DNA of 64,000 nt from Pedobacter polysacchareus (GCF_019802255.1 NZ_JAHYSS010000005.1:62001-126000), one strand, 5' to 3'. Shown: positions 17,925 through 26,969, counted from the stretch's first letter. Numbers and translations: made by a program. The notes: generated by a model not told the origin, from the letters alone.

Positions 17925-19220
17925 ATGAATTTAATTGAAATGTTAAAGAATGAGGTAAGCGGTAACGTAGTCTCTTCTTTAAGCCAGAAAGCTGGTGTAA
18001 CTGAGGACCAGGTGAAAGCAGGTTTTTCTGCCGGTATCCCTGCGGTTTTAGCGGGAATCCTCAAAAATGGCGCTGGAGGAGGCTTTCTGGATAGCATCCT
18101 ACCTGGGGTAACCGGTTCTACGGCTGCCAATGCTACCGAAGATTTAGTAAATGGTCCTGAAGATAACCTATTGGAAAAGGGAAAATCCATGCTGGGCAGC
18201 TTATTTGGAAATGATTCAGGATCGGTAAATAATGCCGTAGCTGAAGCTACAGGACTTCCTGAAGGCAAATCCGCGGGTTTACTGGCGATGATCGTTCCCT
18301 TAATCACCGGCTTAATTACCAAGCTGATGGCTTCAAAAGGCTGGGGTGTATCTGATTTATTAGGGAAAATCTTTGAAAGTAAAAATGAGATTGCTGCAGC
18401 ACTTCCTGCCGGTTTGGGTACTTCTTTAGGCATAGGCAATATGCATCCTCCAAAATTAGATATTCCTGATGTGCCTAAAGTTGAAGCACGTCACAGTAGT
18501 TATACCACACCGGTAAACGTGCCGGATAAAAATACAGGTGGTGGTTTTATCAAATGGCTGCTGCCGCTGATCATCGTGATTGTGGCCTTATGGTGGTTAT
18601 TGGGCAGACAAGGCTGCAATCAAACGGCAGTGACCAGCACTGTGGATTCTGTTTCCGCTAATATTGATACTGCAGGGGCAAAAATGGGTGGTGTAGTAGA
18701 TGCAACGGTGGTTGCAGTGGAAGGAAAATTAAATGAAGCCGGAGATTTTGTGAAGGTTCTGGGTGTTAAGATGACCAAGAAACTCCCTGATGGAAAAGAG
18801 ATCAGCATTGCTGAAAACTCGGTAGAGAACAAGCTGATTGGATTCATCGAAGATAAAAATAAACCTGTAGATAAGACCACGTGGTTTACCTTCGATAGGT
18901 TATATTTTGAACCTGGAAAAAGCACGCTGAAACCAGAGTCACAGGAGCAGTTAAACAATATTGCCGCGATTTTAGTGGCTTATCCGCTGGTGAACCTGAA
19001 ATTAGGTGGTTATACCGATAGCACAGGTAATGCAGATGTAAACAAGAAAATCTCTAATGAGCGTGCAAATGCAGCCAAAAACGAATTGGTGAAATTAGGT
19101 ATTGATCAAAAACGATTAGAGGCGGAAGGTTATGGTCCTGAGCATCCGGTTGCGAGCAATACAACTGCGGAAGGAAGGGCGCAAAATCGACGCATAGATA
19201 TCCGTGTAACAGCAAAATAA
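17925..19220 (+). CDS. DUF937-OmpA domain fusion protein
   Basis: A 431-residue protein. The N-terminal 180 residues match DUF937 (LIEMLKNEVSGNVVSSLSQK, then AGIPAVLAGILKNG), a helical family of unknown role. A single membrane helix follows at about 208-227 (WLLPLIIVIVALWWLLG). The C-terminal 110 residues are an OmpA-like peptidoglycan-binding domain (FDRLYFEPGKSTLKPES, GGYTDSTGNADVNKKIS, NRRIDIRV). The predicted topology is DUF937 in the cytoplasm and the OmpA domain in the periplasm, tying an inner-membrane protein to the wall. The gene is monocistronic, with its own terminator. Confidence 0.88.
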   Translation: MNLIEMLKNEVSGNVVSSLSQKAGVTEDQVKAGFSAGIPAVLAGILKNGAGGGFLDSILPGVTGSTAANATEDLVNGPEDNLLEKGKSMLGSLFGNDSGSVNNAVAEATGLPEGKSAGLLAMIVPLITGLITKLMASKGWGVSDLLGKIFESKNEIAAALPAGLGTSLGIGNMHPPKLDIPDVPKVEARHSSYTTPVNVPDKNTGGGFIKWLLPLIIVIVALWWLLGRQGCNQTAVTSTVDSVSANIDTAGAKMGGVVDATVVAVEGKLNEAGDFVKVLGVKMTKKLPDGKEISIAENSVENKLIGFIEDKNKPVDKTTWFTFDRLYFEPGKSTLKPESQEQLNNIAAILVAYPLVNLKLGGYTDSTGNADVNKKISNERANAAKNELVKLGIDQKRLEAEGYGPEHPVASNTTAEGRAQNRRIDIRVTAK

Positions 19221-19233
19221 AGATTTAAATCAC

Positions 19234-19266
19234 AAAAGCCGTTAGGAATAAATCCTAACGGCTTTT
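19234..19266. terminator. Bidirectional Rho-independent terminator
   Basis: AAAAGCCGTTAGGA (19234-19247) and TCCTAACGGCTTTT (19253-19266) form a perfect 14-bp stem with a 5-base loop. The A-run and T-run at the ends serve both the DUF937-OmpA gene and the convergent serine hydrolase gene. Confidence 0.9.
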
Positions 19267-19277
19267 CTTATGCTGCG

Positions 19278-20393
19278 TTATTTGATCAATAGTGCCCCTA
19301 TGTTTTTATTGAAATTAACCCCCTGATCACAATTGCTGAAAAACACATAACCATTATGATTGGCCTTGTTGATCTTGAATCCCGATTGAGCATCACCATT
19401 ATTGCCCCCATGTTCGTATAGAACACCGTAGTCAACAGGTTTTATAGCAATGCCTAATCCCCAGGCCGTATCGCCATTATAAAGGTAATGTGGACTCTTC
19501 TTATCCAGCTGCACTTGTGCTTTAAACAGCTCTGCATTCATTTCTTTCGATAAGCCCCGACCATCCATTAAGGCTATCAAAAACCGGGAAAAACTCAAAG
19601 CTTCCGTATGTAATCCTCCGGCGGCCTCAAACCAGGTGGAATCTTGTTCAGGAAAAGAGGTTGGCCATGCTTTGTCAAATGGTTTTCCATTGACATGGCC
19701 TTTAACTTTATGTAATGTGATGTACTTATCGCTGCTAAACCAGGCTTTTTGGAGATGAAGAGGCTGGCTGACTTCCTGTTGAAACAAGGGGTCTAAGGTT
19801 TGTATCGTTAAATTGTTCAGCTTGGCGATCACTTTTGAGAGGTAAAAGTACCCTTCTCCGGAATAAGAGAATGCTGTGCCCGGATTAAATTTCAGGTACA
19901 ATTCCCCATATTTATACAGGTGCTCATCGCGTTTATCGTAATATCTCCAGTTGGGGAAGCCAGTGGTGTGGGAGAGTACCATACGAGCCGTAATGAGTTT
20001 GTAACGCTCATCTTTGGCAATATCAGCGTAAGGTAAGTATCGGTATAAGGGCGTATCCAGGTTTAATTTATGCTGATCCACCTTTTTCAATACAAAATAT
20101 GCAAACAGTGTTTTCGATAGCGATGCTGCTTCAAAGATGGAGTTTGCATTTACTTTTTCTTTGGTTTCGATATTTGTAACACCTAAAGACCGGTGATAAA
20201 CTACTTTCCCATTGTTAATCAAGGCAAATGATAAGCCTGGCAGACCAAGGGAATCCATTTGATGCTTTATGAATTTGTCTAAATCAGCAACCTTGATTTT
20301 AGCTCCGCTTAGGGTTTGTAATTGCGCCCGACTTTGGAAGGCAGAAATAGAGAACAGGAGATAGGTAAGGAGGGGAAATGCGAATCTTTTCAT
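19278..20393 (-). CDS. Class C beta-lactamase-fold serine hydrolase
   Basis: A 371-residue secreted enzyme with a signal peptide (MKRFAFPLLTYLLFSISAF...). It has the three active-site motifs of the beta-lactamase/penicillin-binding fold: SLSK (Ser91, Lys94), YSG in FSYSGEGYFYLSK (around residue 178), and HGG replacing KTG in YEHGGNNGDAQSG (around 330). This pattern is typical of the broad esterase/peptidase group annotated as serine hydrolase, and is not evidence for antibiotic resistance. The natural substrate, probably a D-amino-acid peptide or an ester, is unknown. Confidence 0.88.
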   Translation of the reverse strand: MKRFAFPLLTYLLFSISAFQSRAQLQTLSGAKIKVADLDKFIKHQMDSLGLPGLSFALINNGKVVYHRSLGVTNIETKEKVNANSIFEAASLSKTLFAYFVLKKVDQHKLNLDTPLYRYLPYADIAKDERYKLITARMVLSHTTGFPNWRYYDKRDEHLYKYGELYLKFNPGTAFSYSGEGYFYLSKVIAKLNNLTIQTLDPLFQQEVSQPLHLQKAWFSSDKYITLHKVKGHVNGKPFDKAWPTSFPEQDSTWFEAAGGLHTEALSFSRFLIALMDGRGLSKEMNAELFKAQVQLDKKSPHYLYNGDTAWGLGIAIKPVDYGVLYEHGGNNGDAQSGFKINKANHNGYVFFSNCDQGVNFNKNIGALLIK

Positions 20394-20501
20394 AAATGCA
20401 GCCTAGGATTTAGTCTGGTTTATTTTATAGACCCGAAAGAAAGATCGGTGTTACAGCAAGAAGACAAAAGGTTAATAAAACATAACCAATAATTTTTTTC
20501 A

Positions 20502-20798
20502 TTAAACAGACTTCCAGATTTTAAAGGTATTCTGATGATTTCCATTAGTTTGGATCACCAGGCAAAGGTGTTCTTCTCTTTGAGGAAAATATTTGTCAAT
20601 GATCAATTGTGTCTGTTGGATCAATTGTCCAAGGTGCTGTTCAAAATCTATATTTTTAACGTTTAAGATCACCTGGTTCATTCTTGATGAAATGGTGCAT
20701 TCGAAGGTGAATTCTCTTTTCAGTGCTTTTACTACTTTTGACCTCAGTTTTTTCATTGAATTCTGATTTAGGATGTCATTGAATAGGGTTTTTCCCAT
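20502..20798 (-). CDS. Small protein of unknown function
   Basis: A 98-residue basic protein with no signal or membrane helix. I do not recognise it. An internal Met at residue 15 (MKKLRSKVVKALKRE) is an alternative start that would give a more usual basic N-terminus. The second half alternates hydrophobic strands and helices (VILNVKNIDFEQHLGQLIQQ). It could be a real small orphan gene, because the frame is long for this composition and no better frame competes, but the evidence is weak. Confidence 0.45.
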   Translation of the reverse strand: MGKTLFNDILNQNSMKKLRSKVVKALKREFTFECTISSRMNQVILNVKNIDFEQHLGQLIQQTQLIIDKYFPQREEHLCLVIQTNGNHQNTFKIWKSV

Positions 20799-20993
20799 TT
20801 GTTATTTCAGCTTTAAACGCTGGTAGCTTTTATAAATTGCACCGGGAAATGTCATTATTTTTTATTTCCTGGAAATAATTGGCTACTTTCTAAAAATAGT
20901 AAAATCTATATAAGTCAAGACATTTTTAGAGCTCTTTTACTGTAACAAATTTGGGGTGATCGCCTTCTTTTCCAATGGGTTCCTATCCTAAAA

Positions 20994-21025
20994 AAGCCCC
21001 AAGACTTTATAAAATCGAGGGGCTT
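20994..21025 (-). terminator. Rho-independent terminator
   Basis: On the minus strand AAGCCCC and GGGGCTT pair across an 18-base loop, followed by TTTTTT. It lies 62 bases after the stop of the 21087-21662 gene. Confidence 0.7.
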
Positions 21026-21086
21026 ATCTTTCCGAATTTTGAGGCAATATATTTAATTTGCCAAATTCATTGTATTCTGAAATCTT

Positions 21087-21662
21087 TTATTTAAACATTG
21101 CATTAAGTGCATTTTGTACTTTCTGCGCATCATCTTCAATTGTTTTTTTGATAGCAGGATTAAATGAAGCAGCAAATTCTGGTGTAATAGAAATTAATTC
21201 TGGTTCATTTAAGATCGTAAGGTCAAATACATTGCTGCCGAACTTAAACGTGCTTTTAACTTTGGTGATGTCTTTTTCTATGTTTTTTGCAAACTCGTAG
21301 CTGTTGCTGATTTGGTCAAATGCATCTTTTGCCGACTGGAATATAATTTGAGTAGCTACATTCAGGTCATTGATGATAATGGTGGCTGCTTGTAATTCTG
21401 ATTTTAATGCTCCTTTCACACCTTCATCTAAGCTATTCAGCTCAGGTAATAAATCTTCACTGAAGATGATGTCCTTTGGATCTTTAATGAAAATAGCCAG
21501 TTTTCCGCTCTCGTCTAAATGCTGTTCCAGAGATATAGGTGCATTACCGTCTTTCAGGTTTGCAACGTTTGTAGAAGTGTATTCAATTTTGATGTCGCTG
21601 ATCACATTTTTGATAACGTTTACAACGTGTTCCAATACCGGGTTTGGAGTAATATTGCTCAT
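21087..21662 (-). CDS. Protein of unknown function, amphipathic and acidic
   Basis: A 191-residue soluble-looking protein starting at the ATG at 21662 (MSNITPNPVLEHVVNVIKNV); an in-frame start 21 bases earlier adds seven unlikely residues. It is helical, acidic and rich in Asn, Ile and Lys, with no Cys, signal peptide or membrane helix. I do not recognise the family. It lies downstream of the outer-membrane beta-barrel gene on the same strand but 182 bases away, so it is probably a separate unit with its own terminator. Confidence 0.6.
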   Translation of the reverse strand: MSNITPNPVLEHVVNVIKNVISDIKIEYTSTNVANLKDGNAPISLEQHLDESGKLAIFIKDPKDIIFSEDLLPELNSLDEGVKGALKSELQAATIIINDLNVATQIIFQSAKDAFDQISNSYEFAKNIEKDITKVKSTFKFGSNVFDLTILNEPELISITPEFAASFNPAIKKTIEDDAQKVQNALNAMFK

Positions 21663-21844
21663 TCTGTAATATTTTTTTTGCAAAGGTACGGGATGCTAAC
21701 TTCGTTCATATACCCAAAGGATAAAAAAGAATTGATTTTTAAATAAGATATTCATTTTGAGCTGTTTGTGTTTTTCGGTTATTGAGCATGATGCAAATGA
21801 TTATTTCATGCTGCTTTCCTTATTGCTGAATACAAAAAGCGCTT

Positions 21845-24190
21845 TTATAATCGACCTCTGATCTCCTGGTTCGCCTCAATGGCCTTATTTTTGATTTTTT
21901 GCGGTGTACTGAAGCTATAAACAAGCATAAAAAGGAAGGATCGGGTCCTTCTTTTCTGGTAAAAATCCAGGCTAAAGTCCTCGTAGGTAGAGAAGTTCTT
22001 GTCTCGTTGTGTATTGAACACATCATTGCAAGCGAACTTCAGCTGTGCTTTTCCTGCTAATATGCTTTTCTGCAGACTAAAATCAAGCCTGTATTGAGGG
22101 GCAGCGCTCACTACATAGTTCTGAAATCTGGAATTGAATACATTTAAAAGGTCTGCGGACCAGGTTTTAGACATACTGAACCGCGTATAAATATTACTGT
22201 TGAAAGAATATTGGGAAGGTTGTAAATGACCATTTTTAAATTGGTAATAATAAGCACCTAAAGTAGTATTGGTATACAACCATTTCGTCAGGTTGCTGAA
22301 GTAGCTATAGTCGATCCCATACCTGGACTGCGAGCCAAAGTTCTGGGGTTTATAATAGGTGATATTTCCTATATTGGTATACACGCCTGCGATTAAATTC
22401 TCGGTATGGTTCATATAAAAAGAGAACAATTGTTTGGGGAGCTGGTAGCTGATGTCCAGGCTATTAGTAAACTGCGGCTTAAGATCAGGATTTCCCTGTA
22501 GGTAAGAGTAATCGTTTTCTTTGGTGACAAAAGGATTTAAATCCCGGAATGAAGGGCGCTGAATATTTCTAGCCAAGGAAATGGAAATGGTTTTTTTCGG
22601 AGCAATGGTATAGCCGTAATATAAGCGGGGAAAGAGGTTTAAATAATGCTTCGAGACCTGAGTACCATTAATTTTATCTTTACCGGAAAAATCGGTGTAT
22701 TCTGCCCTTAGACCGAGGTTGAAATTACTTTTTTTAGATATTTTACCGCTTAATGTACTATAAACTGAAGCGATATTTTCTTTGTTTGTGAATTTTTCCT
22801 CGTTATAACTGCTCAGCAAATCTTCCGGAGCCTGATAAATACTGGTGTTCAGCTGATGGTCCCTGTTTACGGAACTCATCTTTAATCCGGTCTTTAATTG
22901 AAAGCCATTTTTATATTTTTTGGTCAAATCACCCTGACCTACGTAATAATCGGAGAGAGGATTAACGTTAAATACAGTCAGACTGGAATTTAAATTTCCA
23001 AATACATAATCTGTGTTTGTGGAGTTCTCGCTCGGGTTTTCATGATGCCCTGCATTCAAAATAAATTTCAGCGTACTGCCCAGGCTGTCCAGTTTATAGG
23101 TGTAATTCAGTGCCCCATACCAGACTTTGTTTTTAAAATTTTCTGAGCGTTGATTGCTGCTGATGGAAGAAAGTGAGGGATCATAAACAGTTAAGGATTC
23201 AGGGGTAGTATATAAACCTTTTCCATTATTGTAGTACAATTCTACACCAAATTCATTTTTGCTGTCTGGATAGAAAACGACGCCACCGAGCAGGTTGACA
23301 TTTCTTTTATCACCATTGAAAAGGCCATCTGCTTCATTTCTACTTTGGTTTGAAAAAAGTTTGGTGGTATGGTAGGTACCAAAATCCTTGTCTTTTCCAT
23401 AACTAATTTTGGTGTAGAAATTCCATTTATCCGATCCATAATTGGTGTTGAGGCCTAGGTAGTCCGACCATATATTTCCTTTTCTATACGTATAGGAAGC
23501 CGTGATATTAGCGCTTAGGCCTTTTATGGGCTTCTTAAGGATAATGTTGACCACACCTCCTTGTGCAGAGGCATCTGCGTCTGCTGAAGCCTGGGCTTGA
23601 ATTTCAATGCTTTGTATCATTTCAGCATTCAGGCTGGAAAGATAACTGGCCAAATCCCGGCCAGCTAAATACAGCTGTCTGCCATTCACATAAATTACCG
23701 GTATTTTATTCCGTAACAGTACGGCTCCATCACCGTTCACCTGGAGTCTTGGTGCCCTGGCAAGAACATCTAGCCCAGAGTATCCTGATTTTAAAGGGCT
23801 GTTTTCTACACTAAATATCAGTTTGTCGTTTTCCATTTGTACGATAGGACGCTGACCAACAATATGAACCGTTTTGAGTTCGTTGTTTAAATTTACCTGC
23901 AGTACACCCAAATCTAAATTCTGATGCAGCTGTATGGGTTTGCGATACAGCTGCTTTCCAAAAATGCTCAGTTTAATGAAATACTGACCAGGTTTCGCGA
24001 TCAGCATAAAATCACCTTCTTTAGTCGTTAATTCATTTTGATAAAGCAAAGAATCACCGGTCAGGAGTAGTACCGAAGCATAGCTGACAGGCTTTGATTC
24101 CATATCCACCAGCTTTCCTGTGATTTTTATTTGCGCTGCGCAGGTTAAAGAAAATAGAAGGAAGAGCCCGGTCAGGATTTTTGAATACAT
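21845..24190 (-). CDS. Outer-membrane beta-barrel receptor (TonB-dependent-like, with carboxypeptidase-regulatory domain)
   Basis: A 781-residue outer-membrane protein: signal peptide (FLLFSLTCAAQ), a CarboxypepD_reg-like Ig domain (ITGKLVDMESKPVSYASVLL, about residues 22-100), a plug-like domain (DVLARAPRLQVNGDGAVLLR, IQSIEIQ, GGVVNIILKKP, about 120-220), then a long beta-barrel of aromatic-rich strands ending near residue 770. This fits the Bacteroidota outer-membrane beta-barrel family 3, relatives of TonB receptors. Its start is 30 bases after the stop of the small secreted protein gene, so the two form one operon. The operon is divergent from the histidine kinase, with the tandem GTTAAT array in between. 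The ligand is unknown; a link to the adjacent peptide locus is inference. Confidence 0.85.
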   Translation of the reverse strand: MYSKILTGLFLLFSLTCAAQIKITGKLVDMESKPVSYASVLLLTGDSLLYQNELTTKEGDFMLIAKPGQYFIKLSIFGKQLYRKPIQLHQNLDLGVLQVNLNNELKTVHIVGQRPIVQMENDKLIFSVENSPLKSGYSGLDVLARAPRLQVNGDGAVLLRNKIPVIYVNGRQLYLAGRDLASYLSSLNAEMIQSIEIQAQASADADASAQGGVVNIILKKPIKGLSANITASYTYRKGNIWSDYLGLNTNYGSDKWNFYTKISYGKDKDFGTYHTTKLFSNQSRNEADGLFNGDKRNVNLLGGVVFYPDSKNEFGVELYYNNGKGLYTTPESLTVYDPSLSSISSNQRSENFKNKVWYGALNYTYKLDSLGSTLKFILNAGHHENPSENSTNTDYVFGNLNSSLTVFNVNPLSDYYVGQGDLTKKYKNGFQLKTGLKMSSVNRDHQLNTSIYQAPEDLLSSYNEEKFTNKENIASVYSTLSGKISKKSNFNLGLRAEYTDFSGKDKINGTQVSKHYLNLFPRLYYGYTIAPKKTISISLARNIQRPSFRDLNPFVTKENDYSYLQGNPDLKPQFTNSLDISYQLPKQLFSFYMNHTENLIAGVYTNIGNITYYKPQNFGSQSRYGIDYSYFSNLTKWLYTNTTLGAYYYQFKNGHLQPSQYSFNSNIYTRFSMSKTWSADLLNVFNSRFQNYVVSAAPQYRLDFSLQKSILAGKAQLKFACNDVFNTQRDKNFSTYEDFSLDFYQKRRTRSFLFMLVYSFSTPQKIKNKAIEANQEIRGRL

Positions 24191-24220
24191 ACAGAAATAA
24201 ATTAGCGCTAAAAAAAAGGC

Positions 24221-24604
24221 TTAAAGTTCTTGCTCATTGGATACAAGGACTCGGATTTGGTCCCCCAGTTTTTTGAATTTTTTTATCGTAGCCTGACCAG
24301 CATTTTTTTTATTGAGGTCAATCATTAGTTTTTCAGCACGAAGGGTAACGGTATAAGCATTTTTATTCAGCCATATAAAAAGGTCATCTTTTTTTTCTGT
24401 GGGTGCACCAAGTTCCTTCACTAAAGTTTTTTTGATCTCTGCAGCCGATTCTTCCTGAAAATTAGCGATGAGTGAATAATCAAGGTCGGTACTCGTAATA
24501 TTAACGCTGGCATTATTTGTAGAGCTTAAGGATGCCTTTCCGGATTGACAAAATGCAGCTGCATTTATTGTGAGAAAAACTGCCATAATGATTAACTTTT
24601 TCAT
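24221..24604 (-). CDS. Small secreted protein of unknown function
   Basis: A 127-residue protein with a clear signal peptide (MKKLIIMAVFLTINAAAFCQ, cleavage near residue 20) and a mature part of about 107 residues rich in Lys, Asn and Ala with no Cys. It is the first gene of a two-gene operon with the outer-membrane barrel. Its start lies 50 bases from the tandem GTTAAT array at 24654-24681. I do not recognise the family. Its position suggests a periplasmic partner of the barrel or of the sensor kinase. Confidence 0.7.
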   Translation of the reverse strand: MKKLIIMAVFLTINAAAFCQSGKASLSSTNNASVNITSTDLDYSLIANFQEESAAEIKKTLVKELGAPTEKKDDLFIWLNKNAYTVTLRAEKLMIDLNKKNAGQATIKKFKKLGDQIRVLVSNEQEL

Positions 24605-24653
24605 ATCTTAATTTTTACTTAATCAAATATGTAGAAGTAATTTTTTAAAATCA

Positions 24654-24681
24654 GTTAATCTTGTGTTAATGAAGCGTTAAT
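24654..24681. promoter_or_regulatory. Tandem GTTAAT array, three copies with 11-bp period
   Basis: GTTAAT occurs at 24654, 24665 and 24676, each exactly 11 bp apart, in the 127-bp gap between the secreted-protein gene (minus) and the histidine kinase gene (plus). Direct repeats at 11-bp spacing are the usual form of sites for OmpR/PhoB-family regulators, and such a regulator is encoded just downstream at 26101-26790. The last copy lies in the 13-mer AAGCGTTAATGAT, which is repeated exactly at 30952-30964 upstream of the peptide precursor. Confidence 0.75.
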
Positions 24682-24731
24682 GATGTCAGAATTCTTAAAA
24701 ATCCACCACCCTGGATATATATTTGTGAGAG

Positions 24732-26108
24732 ATGAAAGTTGAAAGAAAAATCAAATGGTTAATTGCTTCCTGCGTAATTATTGTAGGTACACTGTCTTTC
24801 ATTCAGTATGCGCTGGTCTTAAATACTTACAAGTTAACGAAGGAAAAGTATTACACGGAGATCCGTTCTGAAATAGGAAAACTCATTAACAGGCCATCTA
24901 TTGCTGTTTTGGAGGAAAAGACGCAGGAAAAACTTAAGCATTTGGCAAGGCTTTTCGTTTTACAGCAGATCGATAAGGCAAGCTTATTTGCCAACCTCAA
25001 TAAGAGCGATGATGTAGAAATAGATAGCTTAAGACAGCAGCTTTTCCAGGACATTCAATCCAATAAAATCTTAAAAGATTTGAAATATAAAGCTCAGTAT
25101 GATGAAATTCTGATCACTTTTAATGGAAAAACCGATACTTTATTGTCTACTCGGGAGGCGCCTTTTGTTTTTCTTGGCAGCCCTTTCCAAACCCCGAACA
25201 CCTTATTAATTGGAAATGGCAGCAACACCATTGTTGATAGCTTTGCCAAAGCTGATGGGAGCGGAAGCTCGGCCATTAAATTACAGATTCAACGCGCTCA
25301 GTATTTGGAAGTCTCTACCTGGAAATCGGAGGTATGGAAGCGTATGGCAGGAATCTATCTATTGGCATTTTTAATGATTGTAGCGGTGATTATTCTTTAT
25401 TATCTGGTATTCAGTGCGATGTTCCGACAAAAAAGACTGGCTGAAATCAAAACAGATTTTGCAAATAACATTACACACGAGCTAAAAACGCCTTTAAGCT
25501 CTGTTGGACTGATCTTAAAAAGTCTGGAAAGAGAGGAGGTGCGTTCCAATCCTCAGCTCACAGACGAACTTTTAGCATCCTTAAACCGTCAGCATTTTAA
25601 GATCCAGAAGCTGGTCGATTTTGTGTTGGAAACAGCCCTGACATCTCCTCATGAAGTTAAAAAAGTAAGCGTCGATATCACATCCTATCTACAAGATTAC
25701 GTGAAGGAGCTGAGAATGGAAAACCATCAGTTTACCAGTTCTATCCCCCCTGAAAAGCATACCGTGTTAATAAATCTGGAGATTTTAGATAAAATCTTAA
25801 ACAACCTGATTGAAAATGCATTGAAGTATAGTCCGGAAGGTACAGTGATTTCTTTAAAGAGTAAAGTGCTGCATCGTAAATACAGGATCGAAATTACTGA
25901 TGAAGGACCGGGAATTCCTTTAGCCTATCAACCTTTTATTTTTGATCAGTTTTTTCGCATTCCTACACATAATCAGCATGATGTAAAAGGGCTTGGACTT
26001 GGTTTATACCTGAGCAAACAAGCGGCAAATTTAATAGGAGCAGAGCTGATCATGGAAAGCCGATCAGGGGCAGGAAGCACATTTATTCTGGAAATAAAAT
26101 ATGGATAG
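24732..26108 (+). CDS. Membrane sensor histidine kinase
   Basis: A 458-residue two-component kinase. The N-terminal helix (about residues 9-30) and a second helix (about 207-230, GIYLLAFLMIVAVIILYYL) flank a periplasmic sensor region of about 175 residues that I do not recognise. The kinase core has the H-box NITHELKTPLSSVG, the N-box ILNNLIENALKYSPEG, and ATP-lid motifs DEGPGIPL and GLGLGLYLSKQ. No clear HAMP linker is seen. It overlaps the regulator gene by 8 bases (translational coupling). It lies next to the peptide-production genes and is separated from the secreted-protein/barrel operon by the GTTAAT array. Confidence 0.93.
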   Translation: MKVERKIKWLIASCVIIVGTLSFIQYALVLNTYKLTKEKYYTEIRSEIGKLINRPSIAVLEEKTQEKLKHLARLFVLQQIDKASLFANLNKSDDVEIDSLRQQLFQDIQSNKILKDLKYKAQYDEILITFNGKTDTLLSTREAPFVFLGSPFQTPNTLLIGNGSNTIVDSFAKADGSGSSAIKLQIQRAQYLEVSTWKSEVWKRMAGIYLLAFLMIVAVIILYYLVFSAMFRQKRLAEIKTDFANNITHELKTPLSSVGLILKSLEREEVRSNPQLTDELLASLNRQHFKIQKLVDFVLETALTSPHEVKKVSVDITSYLQDYVKELRMENHQFTSSIPPEKHTVLINLEILDKILNNLIENALKYSPEGTVISLKSKVLHRKYRIEITDEGPGIPLAYQPFIFDQFFRIPTHNQHDVKGLGLGLYLSKQAANLIGAELIMESRSGAGSTFILEIKYG

Positions 26109-26790
26109 CAAGATACTTATTGTAGAAGACGATCTTGATCTGGGAAACCTGCTCAAGCAGTACATGGAGATGAATGGATTTCAGGTAAAACGGGTATTCA
26201 ATGGTCTGGAAGCTTTTGATGAGCTAAAGCTAAACTCCTATGATTTGATGGTCCTAGATGTGATGATGCCTGAGCTGGACGGCTTTAGCCTGGCAAAGAA
26301 ATTGAATAATTATTATCCCGAGCTGCCCTTCCTGTTTGTCACCGCAAAAACCATGAGGGAAGATAGATTGGCAGGCTTAAAGCTTGGTGCTGATGATTAT
26401 ATCGTTAAACCCTTTGATGCGGATGAATTGATCCTACGCATCAGAAACATCTTAAAGCGAACGAAAAATGAAATTAAAAAGATCAATAAGGTGTTCAATA
26501 TTGGTCTCTTCTCTTTTGATTATAAGAATCTGCACTTAAAATCCGGGGATTTCGAAAAGATACTCACAGAGAAAGAAGCAGATTTATTGTATTATCTATG
26601 TTTAAATCAGCAGGAGCTGATTAAAAGAGAAGATATTTTAGTCTACTTATGGAAAGAACCAGATTTTTTTAATGGCAGGAGCATGGATGTCTTTATGAGT
26701 AGGTTGAGGAAGTATCTGATCAAAGATCCCGCGATCCATATTGAAAGTGTTAGAGGCGTAGGCTTTAGGTTTTATGTGGATGTAAAATAG
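26101..26790 (+). CDS. OmpR/PhoB-family response regulator
   Basis: A 229-residue regulator: N-terminal receiver domain with the acidic pocket (LIVEDDLDLG), the phospho-acceptor Asp in MVLDVMMPELDGF (around residue 54) and the conserved Lys in YIVKPFDADE. A C-terminal winged helix follows (about 130-228; LTEKEADLLYYLC, then RSMDVFMSRLRKYL and SVRGVGFRF). It is coupled to the kinase gene. Regulators of this fold bind tandem repeats spaced by 11 bp, matching the GTTAAT arrays found beside this operon and upstream of the peptide precursor. The target assignment is inference from motif and proximity. Confidence 0.95.
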   Translation: MDSKILIVEDDLDLGNLLKQYMEMNGFQVKRVFNGLEAFDELKLNSYDLMVLDVMMPELDGFSLAKKLNNYYPELPFLFVTAKTMREDRLAGLKLGADDYIVKPFDADELILRIRNILKRTKNEIKKINKVFNIGLFSFDYKNLHLKSGDFEKILTEKEADLLYYLCLNQQELIKREDILVYLWKEPDFFNGRSMDVFMSRLRKYLIKDPAIHIESVRGVGFRFYVDVK

Positions 26791-26804
26791 TATAGTCCTC
26801 CAGG

Positions 26805-26969
26805 TTATTTGAAATAATATTGAATCAGTAAGGTAATAATCGGACTACCGTTTAATTTTAACAGCCATAACAGGCCTGCAACCAGTACTGTGGTTGCGAT
26901 GACCAGATAAATCCCATAACTGGTTACACCGGTCTGTAAATATTCTTTTTGAGGGTTGGGCTGCTCCAT
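26805..26969 (-). CDS. 54-residue single-pass membrane protein, last gene of the peptide operon
   Basis: An ATG at 26969 follows immediately after the stop codon of the C39 ABC exporter (zero gap) and opens 54 codons ending in TAA at 26805. The sequence starts MEQPNPQKEYLQTGVTSYG, followed by one strong hydrophobic helix (about residues 20-37, YLVIATTVLVAGLLWLL) and a short tail ending LLIQYYFK. The direct junction and the coding look of the frame argue that it is a real gene. It could be an immunity or accessory peptide of the exporter, or a reduced adaptor, since no HlyD-type gene is present. Function is unknown. Confidence 0.65.
   Translation of the reverse strand: MEQPNPQKEYLQTGVTSYGIYLVIATTVLVAGLLWLLKLNGSPIITLLIQYYFK

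Noticed and set aside
24718..24725. TATATTTG, a match to the Bacteroidota -7 element, before the histidine kinase
   Set aside because: The start codon is only 7 bases further, which would give a near-leaderless mRNA, and there is no good -33 element; too weak to call.
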